A stretch of DNA of 53,771 bases from an uncultured Prevotella sp. (GTDB lineage: Bacteria > Bacteroidota > Bacteroidia > Bacteroidales > Bacteroidaceae): assembly GCA_905233985.1 (NCBI GenBank), contig CAJOFA010000023.1, positions 1-53,771 of the forward strand. Direction: 5' to 3'. The notes beneath the pieces are model-generated. The model was not told where the DNA came from. It did no database searches and saw only the letters and a program-made list of their open reading frames with translations. A program made the translations under genes and the position numbers. This document shows, in pieces, positions 43,774 through 53,755 of this stretch; the first letter of the stretch is position 1, and every line of letters begins with the position of its first letter.

Positions 43774-45672
43774 TCACTTTAATGAAACAGAAATTTCATC
43801 TAGTATTCTATTTAAATCATCAGAGCTTGATGATGGGTAATAGTTTCCTCCTGTTATTGATGCAATAGATGACAACGTTTCTTTATCAACCTCAACAGGA
43901 AGATTAACATACTCAACTTTATTGCCATTTTTTAAAGGATAGCGTGCCATCCCATTTTTACCTATACTTATTGTATATACCCTTACCCCTTGTTCTTTTG
44001 CTATTTCAGCTGCTTGCATTGGCGACACATCCCCCATGTTATTACAACCATCAGTCAACAGAACAATAACCTTATTGCTTGCAGCTGATTTTTCCATTGA
44101 TACAAGAGCGCTGGATAATCCTAAACCTATTGCAGTACCATCATGAATTTCGTTTCCTTCCAATATGTCAATACTTTTTCCTTGAATAACAGCTCTTAAC
44201 GAATCATAATTTGAAGTTAAAGGAGATTTCTCTACTGCCTCCCCAGCAAACAGTATTACACCAATTCTGGAATTTGGAATAGTAGAGACAAAATTGCCTA
44301 CAGATTTCTTTACTGATTCAATACGATTAGGACTATAATCCTCTGCAAGCATTGAGGATGAAACATCTATTACTAACATTAGATCTGTAGATGATTGTAA
44401 TTCAGCAGATTCATATCCATTAGTTCTCTCAAATGAGACGTCTTTAGAAGAACATCCTCTATAAACAAATATTGCAATAATAGATAAAACAATAATGACA
44501 CTTATTATTAATAATGTGCGTGTAAGATGAAACTTACTATTATTAGCTGCTGTGCTTTTTTTAAACTCTCCCTGTGTATGTTGGTCTTTTTGTTCTTTTT
44601 TCGCTTTTTCTTTTACAATCTCCGTTTCCTCATCCTTGGGTTCTGGTTTTGGCTGAGGCTTCGGCGTAATAACCTCCGTCTCTTCGTTGGCAGAAGAAGC
44701 GGCAGAAGCAGAAACTGGAGTTGATACAGGAGGATCAACTAGCGTTAGGGTAACATTAGTAACAGGTTTGAAAGCACTCCCAAGGAACTCTTCTACTTCA
44801 CCGATGCTCTGCGGGCGCTCGTCAAAACGGGGTTTCATCATCCACTCAATGAGCTGACGGATCTTTGTGCTGACGGTTGCAGGATAGCTCAACGGTTCAC
44901 TGGCTATCAGTAGTTCACTGGCTGTGGGTGGCATCTGGTTGGTCAGCATCTTATAGAGTGTTGCACCCAAAGCATAGATGTCCGTCCATGGACCAATGTT
45001 TTTGGCACTCTGCTCCTGCTGCTCCAACGGGGCATAACCTGGTGTATAGGTCATAGCCGATGAGGTAAACAGGCTCACGCCCTCACCAGCGCGTATTTGC
45101 TTCGAAGCCCCGAAGTCAATAAGCTGAACGTTTCCCGAAGGCTCTAGCATGATATTGGCGGGTTTGATGTCCAGATGATACATGCCCTGCTTATGAACTA
45201 CCGACAGGGCATCCAGCACCTGACTGAGGATGGGCAGCACTTCCTGTTCAACAAGAGGCTGACCCGTACGCTTCATCTTGTCAGCGACAGACTCACCACG
45301 AATCAAATCCATGACATAGTAGGCCGTGCCGTTCTCTTCAAACAAGTCATGAACGGTCACGATGTGTTCGTGTTTCAGCTTGCGCAGGCGGCGTGCTTCC
45401 TTCTTGAACTTCTCACGCTGTCCCATGAACTGCTCTGTATTGCTCTTCACGCCGATGGTAACCGTAATGGAGTCTTCACCACGCTCATTCACGCCTTTCA
45501 TATAGAACTCCTTGATGGCCACCTCTTCCTCAAACTCCACGATGTTAGCTACATAGGTATTACCGAAACCTCCCGACGAGAGATAACGCTCAATGCGGTA
45601 TTTTCCATTCTGCAGGAGTGTACCTACAGGCAGCATGGATTTGGCTTCGATGTTATTATGTTGTTCTTCCAT
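43774..45672 (-). CDS. Ser/Thr protein kinase fused to a BatA-like VWA domain
   Basis: The 632-residue protein has a kinase domain (about 25-300): loop LSSGGFGNTY, Lys54 in VAIKEF, Glu92, HLDIKPANIM (Asp168) and DFG (186-188). A Pro/Glu/Lys linker and a membrane helix (384-405) follow. The C-terminal VWA domain (about 430-630) has MIDAS VIDVSSSM (Asp436, Ser438, Ser440) and LLTDGCNNMGD, closest to BatA/BatB. The kinase would be cytoplasmic and the VWA outside. The HRD motif is HLD. The VWA half is much AT-richer than the kinase half. ATG 45672 is chosen because the longer frame crosses the promoter. Confidence 0.85.
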   Translation of the reverse strand: MEEQHNNIEAKSMLPVGTLLQNGKYRIERYLSSGGFGNTYVANIVEFEEEVAIKEFYMKGVNERGEDSITVTIGVKSNTEQFMGQREKFKKEARRLRKLKHEHIVTVHDLFEENGTAYYVMDLIRGESVADKMKRTGQPLVEQEVLPILSQVLDALSVVHKQGMYHLDIKPANIMLEPSGNVQLIDFGASKQIRAGEGVSLFTSSAMTYTPGYAPLEQQEQSAKNIGPWTDIYALGATLYKMLTNQMPPTASELLIASEPLSYPATVSTKIRQLIEWMMKPRFDERPQSIGEVEEFLGSAFKPVTNVTLTLVDPPVSTPVSASAASSANEETEVITPKPQPKPEPKDEETEIVKEKAKKEQKDQHTQGEFKKSTAANNSKFHLTRTLLIISVIIVLSIIAIFVYRGCSSKDVSFERTNGYESAELQSSTDLMLVIDVSSSMLAEDYSPNRIESVKKSVGNFVSTIPNSRIGVILFAGEAVEKSPLTSNYDSLRAVIQGKSIDILEGNEIHDGTAIGLGLSSALVSMEKSAASNKVIVLLTDGCNNMGDVSPMQAAEIAKEQGVRVYTISIGKNGMARYPLKNGNKVEYVNLPVEVDKETLSSIASITGGNYYPSSSSDDLNRILDEISVSLK

Positions 45673-45696
45673 TTGTTGTTTCAGGTTATTAACTTG

Positions 45697-45727
45697 CAAA
45701 GATAGTACAAACTTAGTGAATTGCAAA
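45697..45727 (-). promoter_or_regulatory. Promoter of the kinase-VWA gene
   Basis: On the minus strand TTTG (45724-45727), 19 bp, TATCTTTG (45697-45704), 24 bp upstream of ATG 45672. Confidence 0.78.
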
Positions 45728-45828
45728 ACTTTTCTCAAAAAAACACATTTAGTTGTAAAAAAATGGCGGAAAGTGGACGATAAGTCAAAAAAAAGTAGTA
45801 AGTTTGCACGTAGAAAAGAAAACGAAGC

Positions 45829-46437
45829 ATGAAACTCATCGTCATGACGAAGTCCACGTTCTTCGTGGAGGAAGACAAAATACTGCAGGAGCTCTTCGAA
45901 GGAGGGCTTGAAAACCTGCATCTATACAAGCCAGGATGGGAACCGGTCTATTCGGAGCGTCTGCTCACACTGTTGCCCGAGGAGTACTACAAGAAGATTA
46001 CCGTGCACGATCATTTCTACCTGAAGGAAGAGTACCGTCTGCGCGGCATTCACCTCGACCGGCCCGACCAGCAGCCGCCCAAGGGCTACAAGGGCAAGCT
46101 GAGTCGCACGTGCCGACGACTGGAGGACCTGAAACAGATGAAGAAGGTATCTGACTACGTGTTCCTGCAGAACATCTTTGACAGTCAGTCGAACCCCGAC
46201 GACCACCAGTCGTTCAGCGAGGAGGAGCTGAAGCAGGCCTCGCGGCACGGGCTCATTGACCGCCACGTCTATGCGCTGGGCGGGCTGAACGCCGACAACA
46301 TCCGCATGGCCAAGGACCTGGGCTTCGGCGGCGTGGTCATCTGTGGCGACCTCTGGAACCGCTTTGACATTCACCAGCAGACGGACTTCAAGGAGCTTAT
46401 CGCCCACTTCGAGCGTCTGCGTAAGATTGCCGACTAG
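45829..46437 (+). CDS. Thiamine phosphate synthase-like (ThiE/TenI fold) protein
   Basis: This 202-residue protein has the TIM-barrel pattern of ThiE: HLYKPGW, ITVHDHFYLKEEYRLRGIHL, and YALGGLNADNIRMAKDLGFGGVVICG at the phosphate-binding end (here in pieces, YALGGLNADN and GFGGVVICGDLW). The active-site details differ from true ThiE, and no thiamine genes are near. A -7 element TAAGTTTG lies at 45799-45806. Enzyme activity uncertain. Confidence 0.7.
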   Translation: MKLIVMTKSTFFVEEDKILQELFEGGLENLHLYKPGWEPVYSERLLTLLPEEYYKKITVHDHFYLKEEYRLRGIHLDRPDQQPPKGYKGKLSRTCRRLEDLKQMKKVSDYVFLQNIFDSQSNPDDHQSFSEEELKQASRHGLIDRHVYALGGLNADNIRMAKDLGFGGVVICGDLWNRFDIHQQTDFKELIAHFERLRKIAD

Positions 46438-46479
46438 AACATTTGAACTCCAACCAATCAATACGACAAGAAAACAGTC

Positions 46480-47418
46480 ATGAGTGAAACAAGCTCTTAC
46501 ATGGTGTTCTCGGGCACGGCCACGAGATACCTCGCAGAGAAAATCTGCCAAAGCCTGGGTTGTCCGTTAGGGCAGCTGGTCATCACCAAGTTCTCTGACG
46601 GCGAGTTCGCCGTGAGCTACGAAGAGTCCATTCGTGGCCGCGACATCTTCCTGGTACAGAGCACCTTCCCCAACAGCGACAACCTCATGGAGCTGTTGCT
46701 GATGATTGACGCCGCCAAGCGCGCCTCGGCACGTACCATCAATGCCGTCATCCCCTACTTCGGATGGGCACGCCAGGACCGCAAGGACAAGCCGCGCGTC
46801 AGCATCGGCGCCAAACTGGTGGCCGACCTGCTCTCGGTAGCAGGCATCAACCGCGTCATCACCATGGACCTGCACGCCGACCAGATTCAGGGCTTCTTCG
46901 ATGTGCCCGTTGACCATCTCTATGCGTCGAACGTGCTGCTGCCCTACCTGCAAAGCCTGAAACTGCCCGATTTGTGCATTGCCTCGCCCGACGTGGGCGG
47001 CTCAAAGCGCGCCAACACCTATGCGAAATTCTTAGGATGTCCGCTTGTGCTCTGCAACAAGACACGTGCCCGCGCCAACGTAGTGGCAACGATGCAGATT
47101 ATCGGTGACGTAGAGGGAAAGAACGTCGTCATCATTGACGACATGGTGGACACCGCCGGCACCATCACGAAGGCAGCCGACATCATGAAGGCAGCCGGTG
47201 CCAAGACCGTGCGCGCCTGTGCCAGCCATTGCGTCATGAGCGGCCCTGCCAGCGACCGTGTGCAGGAATCAGCCTTAGAGGAAATCGTCTTTACTGACTC
47301 CATCCCCTACACCCAGCGTTGTGCAAAGGTGAAACAGCTCAGCGTGGCCGACCTCTTCGCCGAGACCATCCGCCGCGTCATCGAGAACAAGAGCATCAGC
47401 AGCCAATATATAATATAA
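46480..47418 (+). CDS. prs: Ribose-phosphate pyrophosphokinase
   Basis: This 312-residue enzyme makes PRPP from ribose 5-phosphate and ATP. It has FSGTATRYLAEKIC, the RQDRKDKPRVSIGAK flexible loop, MDLHADQIQGFFD and the PRPP-binding VVIIDDMVDTAGT. Length is normal. It lies 42 bp downstream of the ThiE-like gene and 9 bp upstream of the thioredoxin-like gene. Confidence 0.96.
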   Translation: MSETSSYMVFSGTATRYLAEKICQSLGCPLGQLVITKFSDGEFAVSYEESIRGRDIFLVQSTFPNSDNLMELLLMIDAAKRASARTINAVIPYFGWARQDRKDKPRVSIGAKLVADLLSVAGINRVITMDLHADQIQGFFDVPVDHLYASNVLLPYLQSLKLPDLCIASPDVGGSKRANTYAKFLGCPLVLCNKTRARANVVATMQIIGDVEGKNVVIIDDMVDTAGTITKAADIMKAAGAKTVRACASHCVMSGPASDRVQESALEEIVFTDSIPYTQRCAKVKQLSVADLFAETIRRVIENKSISSQYII

Positions 47419-47427
47419 GAAACAGCT

Positions 47428-48531
47428 ATGAAAAGAATAAACAGATTCATCGTATGCGCTGCTGCGAGCTTGATGCTATTGGCAGCTTGCACCGAGGAGA
47501 ATGCCTACCGCGTCAAGGGCGAAGGTAGTGCCCTGAAGAACGGCGACACTCTCTTCTTAACAACCGACCTGGTCAACCTCACTCCAACGGACACCATCAT
47601 CGTGAAAGACGGACAATTCACACTGAGCGGACAGACGGACTCCACTTTCTTCTGTCTAATCTACTCCGCCTCGGACGATGAGCTGGCTGTTCCTTTCTTC
47701 ATCGAGCCGGGTACTATCACGATTGACATGCCAAAGGACATGGAGCTGTCACGCGTGTCGGGCACCCCATGCAACAACGAATGGCAGGTGGTCAACGACA
47801 CAATGATGAGCATGAGCATCAAGATGAACCGCCTTGCCTCACAGATGTATAGCTACCAGAATGAAGAACAGATGCGAAAAACACAGCAGCAGATGGACCA
47901 GCTGAACGCACAGTTCAAGAGCTTCATTCACGAGAAGGCCAAGAAGAACATCAGCAATGAGTTCGGTTACTTCCTCGTCACATTCTACTGTAATGAGTTG
48001 CTGAGTCCCACAGAGTGTCGGGAGCTCATCGCCCAGATGCCGGAGCAGATGCGCCAGCGTTCGAAAGTCAAAGAGCTGGAGGAAGACATCAAGATGACAG
48101 AAGGTAACAACGAAGGACAGATTGGTAACTTCAAGATGGCTGACATGAGCGGTCAGGAAATCAGCATCCTCGAGGAGGTGAAAAAACACAAGCTGACGGT
48201 ACTCGACTTCTGGGCATCGTGGTGTGGTCCCTGCCGGCGTGCCGTTCCCCAGATGGTTCAGCTCTATAACAAATATCACGACAAGGGCCTCGGCATCATC
48301 GGCATCTCGCTTGATGAAGACAAAAACAGCTGGACGAAGGCTATAAATGATATGGGCATGACATGGACTCACGTATCAGACCTGAAGGGATGGGACAACG
48401 CCATTGCCAAGTCCTTCGGCATCCGCGCCATTCCCCACATGATGCTGGTTGACCAGCAGGGAAGCATCATCAACTTCGACGTTGAAGAACCCGAAGCCCT
48501 GGAGAAGATTCTCGCCGAGAAACTGAATTAA
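47428..48531 (+). CDS. TlpA-like thiol-disulfide lipoprotein (DUF4369-thioredoxin)
   Basis: The 367-residue protein has a lipobox LLAAC (Cys21), an N-terminal DUF4369 region, a helical middle and a C-terminal thioredoxin domain with WASWCGPCRR (Cys266, Cys269). These proteins act in the periplasm or at the cell surface in redox handling. A strong terminator and degenerate repeats follow. Confidence 0.9.
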   Translation: MKRINRFIVCAAASLMLLAACTEENAYRVKGEGSALKNGDTLFLTTDLVNLTPTDTIIVKDGQFTLSGQTDSTFFCLIYSASDDELAVPFFIEPGTITIDMPKDMELSRVSGTPCNNEWQVVNDTMMSMSIKMNRLASQMYSYQNEEQMRKTQQQMDQLNAQFKSFIHEKAKKNISNEFGYFLVTFYCNELLSPTECRELIAQMPEQMRQRSKVKELEEDIKMTEGNNEGQIGNFKMADMSGQEISILEEVKKHKLTVLDFWASWCGPCRRAVPQMVQLYNKYHDKGLGIIGISLDEDKNSWTKAINDMGMTWTHVSDLKGWDNAIAKSFGIRAIPHMMLVDQQGSIINFDVEEPEALEKILAEKLN

Positions 48532-48536
48532 GTTTA

Positions 48537-48600
48537 GGACTGGACAACAGGCTCCATAGGACCTATAAGTCCAATTAGCCCAATAAGGCTTATTAGTCTA
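48537..48600. repeat. Degenerate AGTCCAATTAGCCCAATAAGGC repeat after the thioredoxin gene
   Basis: The stretch consists of drifting units of about 9-10 bp such as aggacctataagtcc, aattagcccaataagg, cttattagtc. A similar array lies at 53506-53575 after another gene. Confidence 0.75.
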
Positions 48601-48601
48601 A

Positions 48602-48644
48602 AAGAAATCCCGCCCGAAGCAATACGCTCCGGGCGGGATTTCTT
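48602..48644. terminator. Bidirectional terminator between the TlpA-like gene and glgP
   Basis: A perfect 15-bp stem (48602-48616 and 48630-48644) with a GC-rich core and a 13-nt loop is flanked by A/T runs. It lies at the 3' ends of two convergent genes. Confidence 0.9.
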
Positions 48645-48662
48645 ATGTTAGAGTATGATTAC

Positions 48663-51233
48663 TTAGAAGTTAGGCAGCTCCAGCCACTTCACATAGCAGA
48701 AGTCCTGACGATGAGGCAGGTGCTTGTTCTTCGGGAACATGCGGACGGCACTCTTGTACTGACCGAACTGCGTCGGAGCAAGCGTAGCTTCGAAGGTGAA
48801 GTTATTACCGTCTTTGCCGGTCATCTTCAAAGGCTCAATGTTAAAGACGCGCTCATCACCGTTCTTGTCAATGAAGACATTGACCTTCTCCAAACCGATG
48901 GCATCGTCCAAGCCCTGCTCGTTGATGACGTACTTGAGGTTGTACTTCTGACCAGCCTCGGCACCTGTTGCGGGGAAGTCCCACTCGCAGGAAACAACGT
49001 TGATAGCATCCCAACGCTCTGCTACAGCTTCCTTCCACTGGGCAATCTCCTTGGCCAGACGGTTGTCGTCCTTCGAGATTTCCTTGAAGCGCTTAGCTTC
49101 CTTGTTGTAGAACTTCTCATAATAGTCGTCGAGCTGACGCTTCATCGTGTAGTGCGGAGCAATCTGGGCAATAGAGTTCTTAATGACCTTTACCCAACCC
49201 TTTGAGATACCTTTCTTATCCTTATTATAATAAAGAGGAATAATCTCGTTCTCGAGCAGAGAGTAAATAGTAGCAGCATCAAGCTGATCCTGATAACCCT
49301 GATTCTGATAGGTGCGCTTCTCGGTAAGTGCCCATCCTGCACCCTCGCGATAGCCCTCAAGCCACCAGCCGTCCTTGACGGAGAGGTTGACGACACCATT
49401 CATCTCAGCTTTCTCACCAGATGTACCGGAAGCCTCCAACGGACGCGTCGGCGTATTCATCCAGATATCGACACCTGACACGAGACGACGGGCCAGCAGG
49501 AAGTCATAATCCTCGAGGAAGATAATCTTACCCAAGAACTCGGGGCGACGTGAGATTTCAAATATCTTCTGAATGAGACCCTGACCTGCGCCGTCGGCGG
49601 GGTGAGCTTTACCTGCAAAGAGGAACATCACGGGATGCTCGGGGTCGTTGACAATCTTCGACAGACGGTCGAGGTCTGTGAAGAGCAGGTGTGCACGCTT
49701 GTAGGTAGCAAAACGACGGCAGAAACCGATGACCAATGCGTTGTGGTTCATCTTCTCCAACAGATTCAGCACACGCGAGGGATCACCCTGATTACGCAGC
49801 CAAGTCTCGCGGAACTGTTCCTTGATGTAGTCAAAGAGTTTCTGTTTCAGCACCATGCGAGTAGCCCAGATCTCTTCATCGGGACAATTATAGATGCCGT
49901 GCCAGATTTCTTCGTTCGACTGGTCGCTCATGTGCTTCTCATCGAAATACTTGGCATAGACCTTACGCCACTCGGTAGCACACCAAGTGGGGAAGTGAAC
50001 GCCATTGGTAACGTAACCCACGTGGTTCTCCTCGGGGAAGTAACCGTTCCAGATGGGAGCAAACATCTTCTGACTGACCCATCCATGCAGCATAGACACA
50101 CCGTTGACTTCCTGACAGGTGTTGCAGGCAAAGGTTGACATGCAGAACTTCTCACCGTGGTCATCAGGATTGATACGTCCCATTCCGATGAACTCATCCC
50201 AAGAGATGCCGAGCTTCTGCGGATAGCCACCCATATACTTGCCGAAGAGTCCTTCGTCGAAGTAGTCGTGACCTGCAGGTACAGGTGTGTGAACGGTATA
50301 AAGCGAAGAGGCGCGCACCAGCTCAAGAGCCTGATTGAACGTCATACCCTCCTCAATGTAGTCACACAGACGCTGGAGGTTGCAGAGGGCAGCATGACCC
50401 TCGTTGCAATGATAGATGTCTTTCTTGATGCCGAGTTTCTTCAGCAACAGCATACCACCGATACCCAGAAGTATCTCCTGCTTCAGACGGTTCTCCCAGT
50501 CGCCACCATAGAGTGAGTGAGTAATGGGCTTGTCGAAGTCAGAGTTCATTTCGTTATCAGTATCAAGCAGATACAGCTTCACACGACCTACATTGACACG
50601 CCACACATAAGCGTGAACCTGATAATTGGTATAGGGAACGTCAATAACCAGAGGGTTACCCTCCTTGTCGAGCTGACGCTCAATGGGAAGCGAACCGAAG
50701 TTCTGACTCTCGTAGTTAGCAATCTGCTGACCCTCAATTGACAGGCTCTGTGTAAAGTAGCCAAAACGATAGAGGAAACCTACCGCACACATATCGACGT
50801 TTGAATCAGAAGCTTCCTTCACATAGTCGCCGGCAAGCATACCAAGACCACCCGAATAAATCTTCAGAGCAGAATGAATACCGTACTCCATGCAGAAATA
50901 AGCTACTGAGGGACGCTTGGTGTCAGGCGTCACGTCCATGTACTTGCAGAACAGATCATATACGTTTTTGACGCGCTTCATGAGCGCTTTGTCTTTCAGA
51001 ATTTCCTCCTTACGAGCGAAGCTCAGACGCTCAAGGAGCATCACGGGGTTGTGCTTCACGTCATGATAAAGCTCAGGGTCAAGGTCACGGAACAGGTCAC
51101 GTGCCTCGTAGTTCCATACCCACCACATGTTGTGGGCAATTTCGTCCAAACACTTCAATTCCTCGGGAAGGCTTGACTTGACTGTCAGCTCTTTCCACTG
51201 CGGAGCATTTGCATAATCAGCTTTAATTTTCAT
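48663..51233 (-). CDS. glgP: Alpha-glucan (glycogen) phosphorylase
   Basis: This 856-residue GT35 enzyme releases glucose 1-phosphate from glycogen. It has [50 protein letters not shown] Lys in [20 protein letters not shown] (here GTSGEKA) and a [12 protein letters not shown] motif. The C-terminal domain is the one found in the shorter alpha-glucan phosphorylase group. It lies 20 bp after glgA and probably forms one operon with it. Confidence 0.93.
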   Translation of the reverse strand: MKIKADYANAPQWKELTVKSSLPEELKCLDEIAHNMWWVWNYEARDLFRDLDPELYHDVKHNPVMLLERLSFARKEEILKDKALMKRVKNVYDLFCKYMDVTPDTKRPSVAYFCMEYGIHSALKIYSGGLGMLAGDYVKEASDSNVDMCAVGFLYRFGYFTQSLSIEGQQIANYESQNFGSLPIERQLDKEGNPLVIDVPYTNYQVHAYVWRVNVGRVKLYLLDTDNEMNSDFDKPITHSLYGGDWENRLKQEILLGIGGMLLLKKLGIKKDIYHCNEGHAALCNLQRLCDYIEEGMTFNQALELVRASSLYTVHTPVPAGHDYFDEGLFGKYMGGYPQKLGISWDEFIGMGRINPDDHGEKFCMSTFACNTCQEVNGVSMLHGWVSQKMFAPIWNGYFPEENHVGYVTNGVHFPTWCATEWRKVYAKYFDEKHMSDQSNEEIWHGIYNCPDEEIWATRMVLKQKLFDYIKEQFRETWLRNQGDPSRVLNLLEKMNHNALVIGFCRRFATYKRAHLLFTDLDRLSKIVNDPEHPVMFLFAGKAHPADGAGQGLIQKIFEISRRPEFLGKIIFLEDYDFLLARRLVSGVDIWMNTPTRPLEASGTSGEKAEMNGVVNLSVKDGWWLEGYREGAGWALTEKRTYQNQGYQDQLDAATIYSLLENEIIPLYYNKDKKGISKGWVKVIKNSIAQIAPHYTMKRQLDDYYEKFYNKEAKRFKEISKDDNRLAKEIAQWKEAVAERWDAINVVSCEWDFPATGAEAGQKYNLKYVINEQGLDDAIGLEKVNVFIDKNGDERVFNIEPLKMTGKDGNNFTFEATLAPTQFGQYKSAVRMFPKNKHLPHRQDFCYVKWLELPNF

Positions 51234-51253
51234 AATATAAATATAAATAGTAC

Positions 51254-52924
51254 TTACTTATCTGTTCTTGTTTGTGCTTTGCGTAATGCAATGTCGTATG
51301 CCTCTTCGTAGTACTTGATGAACTCACTCCAAAGGGCTTTCTTCGAGAGATTGTCAGCGGCTTTGCGGCAGGCGTCAACCTGTTTCTTTGACATAGCCGA
51401 GAATTTCGCCACGGTGTCCTTGATAACATCAGCCACCTCAGAATAATTATAGTCGGTACGATGAATGACCTTCACACCATCCTCTATCTCACCATAGTGC
51501 CCGAACACCGAGTTTGCCCAAAGGCCAAAGCCCGCCAAGTCGGTGGTGACACAAGGCACATGGAAAGCCACAGCCTCCAGCGGCGTATAACCCCAGGGCT
51601 CATAATAAGAGGGATAAATACAGAGGTCATTACCCAGTACAATGTCATAATATGTCATGTTGACAATACCATCCTTGCCATCCAGATAACAAGGCAGGAA
51701 AATAACTTTCACACACTCGTCCTTGCGGTTGTGCATGTCGTAGTACTTCATCATGCCGAGCACATTGTCGTGGCTCATATTGTGCAGCCAATGGGTTATC
51801 TGGGGAACATCAAGCGGAGTATCTGGAGTATTCTGAGTATCCTTCAGTCTTTCCTGTAAATCCTTGCGAGGCTCACCTACCCAACCAGGCACTTCGATGA
51901 AGGCAACCACCTTCTTCTTCAGTTCCTTGTCGCGCAGCAAACGGTTCATGGCTTCCACAAACACGTCGATGCCCTTATTACGAAACTCATAACGTCCAGA
52001 GGTCGAGATGATGAGTGTGTCATCATCGAGGTTCTCACCCAGCAGGGCATTCGCCACGCTGAGAAGACGCTTGCGGGCTGCCTTGCGCTTACGAGTGAAG
52101 ACTGCAGCGGACTGAGGTACGAAGCTATTGTCGAAACCATTGGGCAGCACCACATCGACAGGTTTATCAAGCAATTCCTTGCACTCGTTAGCTGTGATGT
52201 CACTCACAGTAGTGAAACAGTCAACATGCAGGGCGGTCTGCTTCTCGATGGAATGCTTGCTCTGCATATTGAGTTCGTCAGCCATCTGGTCGCCATTATA
52301 GGCAAAGAGATAATCGTAGAGGGGTTTCATATTGCCGGCGATAGAACGCCCGATACTCGTGGCATGAGTCGTAAAGACTGTTCCTATCTGCGGCAATTTG
52401 TTGTTGACATAGAGTGCTCCAAGTCCGCACATCCACTCGTTGGCATGATAGATGACGCGCTTCTTCTTATTCTTTATATAATATAGGTAATAGCTCTCCA
52501 CCACCAAGGCAGCGGCATAGGAGAACATAGAAGCTTCGTCATAGTCGCCATAGGCATGAAGACTGTCCACTTGATAGTTTTCCCATAACCATCCGTAGAT
52601 GTCGTTCTTTTTTTCGAAATAAGGCTGGAAGTCAACAAGGATGGCCACAGGCTTTCCTGGCACGTCCCAACGCCCTACCCTTACGGACAGTCCGTCGGCA
52701 ACAGCCTTTTCACGCCAGTCGGCAAACAACTTAGCGTCCTCGCAAAAATACGGGCTTTCCTTTTCTTTCCAGAAATCAGGACCAATAAATATTATCCTGT
52801 CCTTCATCGTTTCCTGAAGTGTCTTTGCGCGTGTGGAAAGTACGGTATAGATACCACCAACTTTATTACAAACTTCCCAACTCGACTCAAAGATATAGTC
52901 AGGCTTCAACAATTCTCTTTTCAT
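51254..52924 (-). CDS. Glycogen synthase, eukaryote-like GT3 type
   Basis: The 556-residue protein starts [20 protein letters not shown], the hallmark of eukaryotic and Bacteroidetes GT3 glycogen synthases, which use UDP-glucose rather than ADP-glucose. [28 protein letters not shown] and [16 protein letters not shown] also match. Codons for [12 protein letters not shown] near residue 360 come from a GGAGTATCTGGAGTATTCTGAG simple repeat inserted in frame (51814-51846). It is first in the glycogen operon. Confidence 0.92.
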   Translation of the reverse strand: MKRELLKPDYIFESSWEVCNKVGGIYTVLSTRAKTLQETMKDRIIFIGPDFWKEKESPYFCEDAKLFADWREKAVADGLSVRVGRWDVPGKPVAILVDFQPYFEKKNDIYGWLWENYQVDSLHAYGDYDEASMFSYAAALVVESYYLYYIKNKKKRVIYHANEWMCGLGALYVNNKLPQIGTVFTTHATSIGRSIAGNMKPLYDYLFAYNGDQMADELNMQSKHSIEKQTALHVDCFTTVSDITANECKELLDKPVDVVLPNGFDNSFVPQSAAVFTRKRKAARKRLLSVANALLGENLDDDTLIISTSGRYEFRNKGIDVFVEAMNRLLRDKELKKKVVAFIEVPGWVGEPRKDLQERLKDTQNTPDTPLDVPQITHWLHNMSHDNVLGMMKYYDMHNRKDECVKVIFLPCYLDGKDGIVNMTYYDIVLGNDLCIYPSYYEPWGYTPLEAVAFHVPCVTTDLAGFGLWANSVFGHYGEIEDGVKVIHRTDYNYSEVADVIKDTVAKFSAMSKKQVDACRKAADNLSKKALWSEFIKYYEEAYDIALRKAQTRTDK

Positions 52925-53058
52925 TCCTATACATGTATAACGGCCGCAAAGTTATGAAAAAAATTCTTAAACCTGCCATACTTTTGTATATATTTTCGAT
53001 AAAAACTGCAATTAATTGATTTACATTTACTATCTTTGCCGCGACCAAATGAAGAAGT

Positions 53059-53505
53059 ATGAAAAAGTTATTACTGACAGCATTGATGATGTTTGCCTGT
53101 TCTGGGGTAATTGCACAAGAACAGGTTACGAATACACAGGCGGCACAAAAGCCCTTCAAGGGCTATTTTGCCAATGAAGAACATCATGTCTATATACGCA
53201 TCAACCTGTATGACGACGGCATGGTGATTCCCGAGCACGACCTCTATGGAAACCTCCCCGGCTATTTGGCAAAGGAGCATAACGGCTTCTACTGGGTCAT
53301 CACAAGTGCCACGTTGGTAAACGACACGAAGGCTGAGATTGAGCTTATCAACGACTATGGCAGCGAGGATCTTGAAGCCACGCTCACGCTCGAGGACGAC
53401 GGACAAACACTGGTGCTCAAACAAGGCAGCGGTAGCACAATCAAGGTGCCCGACAACGGTAAATGGAAGAAGCTGCCAGGAAAGCTGAAGTTCACAAAGA
53501 GATAG
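53059..53505 (+). CDS. Small secreted hypothetical protein
   Basis: The 148-residue protein has a signal peptide (MKKLLLTALMMFACSGVIAQ). The mature part is a beta-rich domain with NEEHHVYIRINLYDDGMVIP and DLEATLTLEDDGQTLVLKQG. It looks like a small lipocalin-like or calycin fold, but no family is recognised. A -7 element TATCTTTG (53031-53038) is 20 bp upstream; a -33 box is not clear. Confidence 0.75.
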   Translation: MKKLLLTALMMFACSGVIAQEQVTNTQAAQKPFKGYFANEEHHVYIRINLYDDGMVIPEHDLYGNLPGYLAKEHNGFYWVITSATLVNDTKAEIELINDYGSEDLEATLTLEDDGQTLVLKQGSGSTIKVPDNGKWKKLPGKLKFTKR

Positions 53506-53575
53506 TGCAAATGGGCCAATAAGCCCAATTAGGCATATTAGGCTCATTAGGCTCATCGGGCATATCAGGCCAATA
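53506..53575. repeat. Degenerate AGGCTCATTAGGC repeat after the secreted protein gene
   Basis: Units of about 9-12 bp (gggccaataagcccaatt, aggcatattaggctcatt, aggctcatcgggcatatc) fill the gap between the stop codon and the terminator. It is related to the array at 48537-48600. Confidence 0.85.
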
Positions 53576-53583
53576 ATCAAACA

Positions 53584-53612
53584 AAAAAGCCGGACTAAAC
53601 ATCCGACTTTTC
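53584..53612. terminator. Terminator after the secreted protein gene
   Basis: Arms 53585-53594 and 53602-53611 pair over nine of ten positions with a 7-nt loop and a T run. Confidence 0.65.
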
Positions 53613-53726
53613 TTGTTGTGCTTGTGGTTCTGATTACTCCTCCACAGCTGCCTGGGCGGCGGCTAACGGATGCTGATTATCAATGACTTACGAAAGGACT
53701 GGTCAACATTCCGAATGCAAATCATA

Positions 53727-53755
53727 CACGTTCTGCACGTTCTGCACGTTTCTGA
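53727..53755. repeat. CGTTCTGCA degenerate tandem repeat
   Basis: Three copies of a 9-10 bp unit (cacgttctg) with drift. The remaining bases 53613-53771 contain no gene that can be supported; the minus strand shows a 17-codon end-like open stretch (ending AAAQAAVEE then stop near 53638) cut by a stop codon upstream. Confidence 0.6.

Noticed and set aside
45673..45921. N-terminal extension of the kinase frame
   Set aside because: It crosses the perfect promoter at 45697-45727 and overlaps the divergent ThiE-like gene; no conserved residues.
53606..53700. Possible C-terminal end of a minus-strand gene (AAAQAAVEE then stop)
   Set aside because: The frame is closed by a stop 17 codons upstream; too short to call a gene or a pseudogene.
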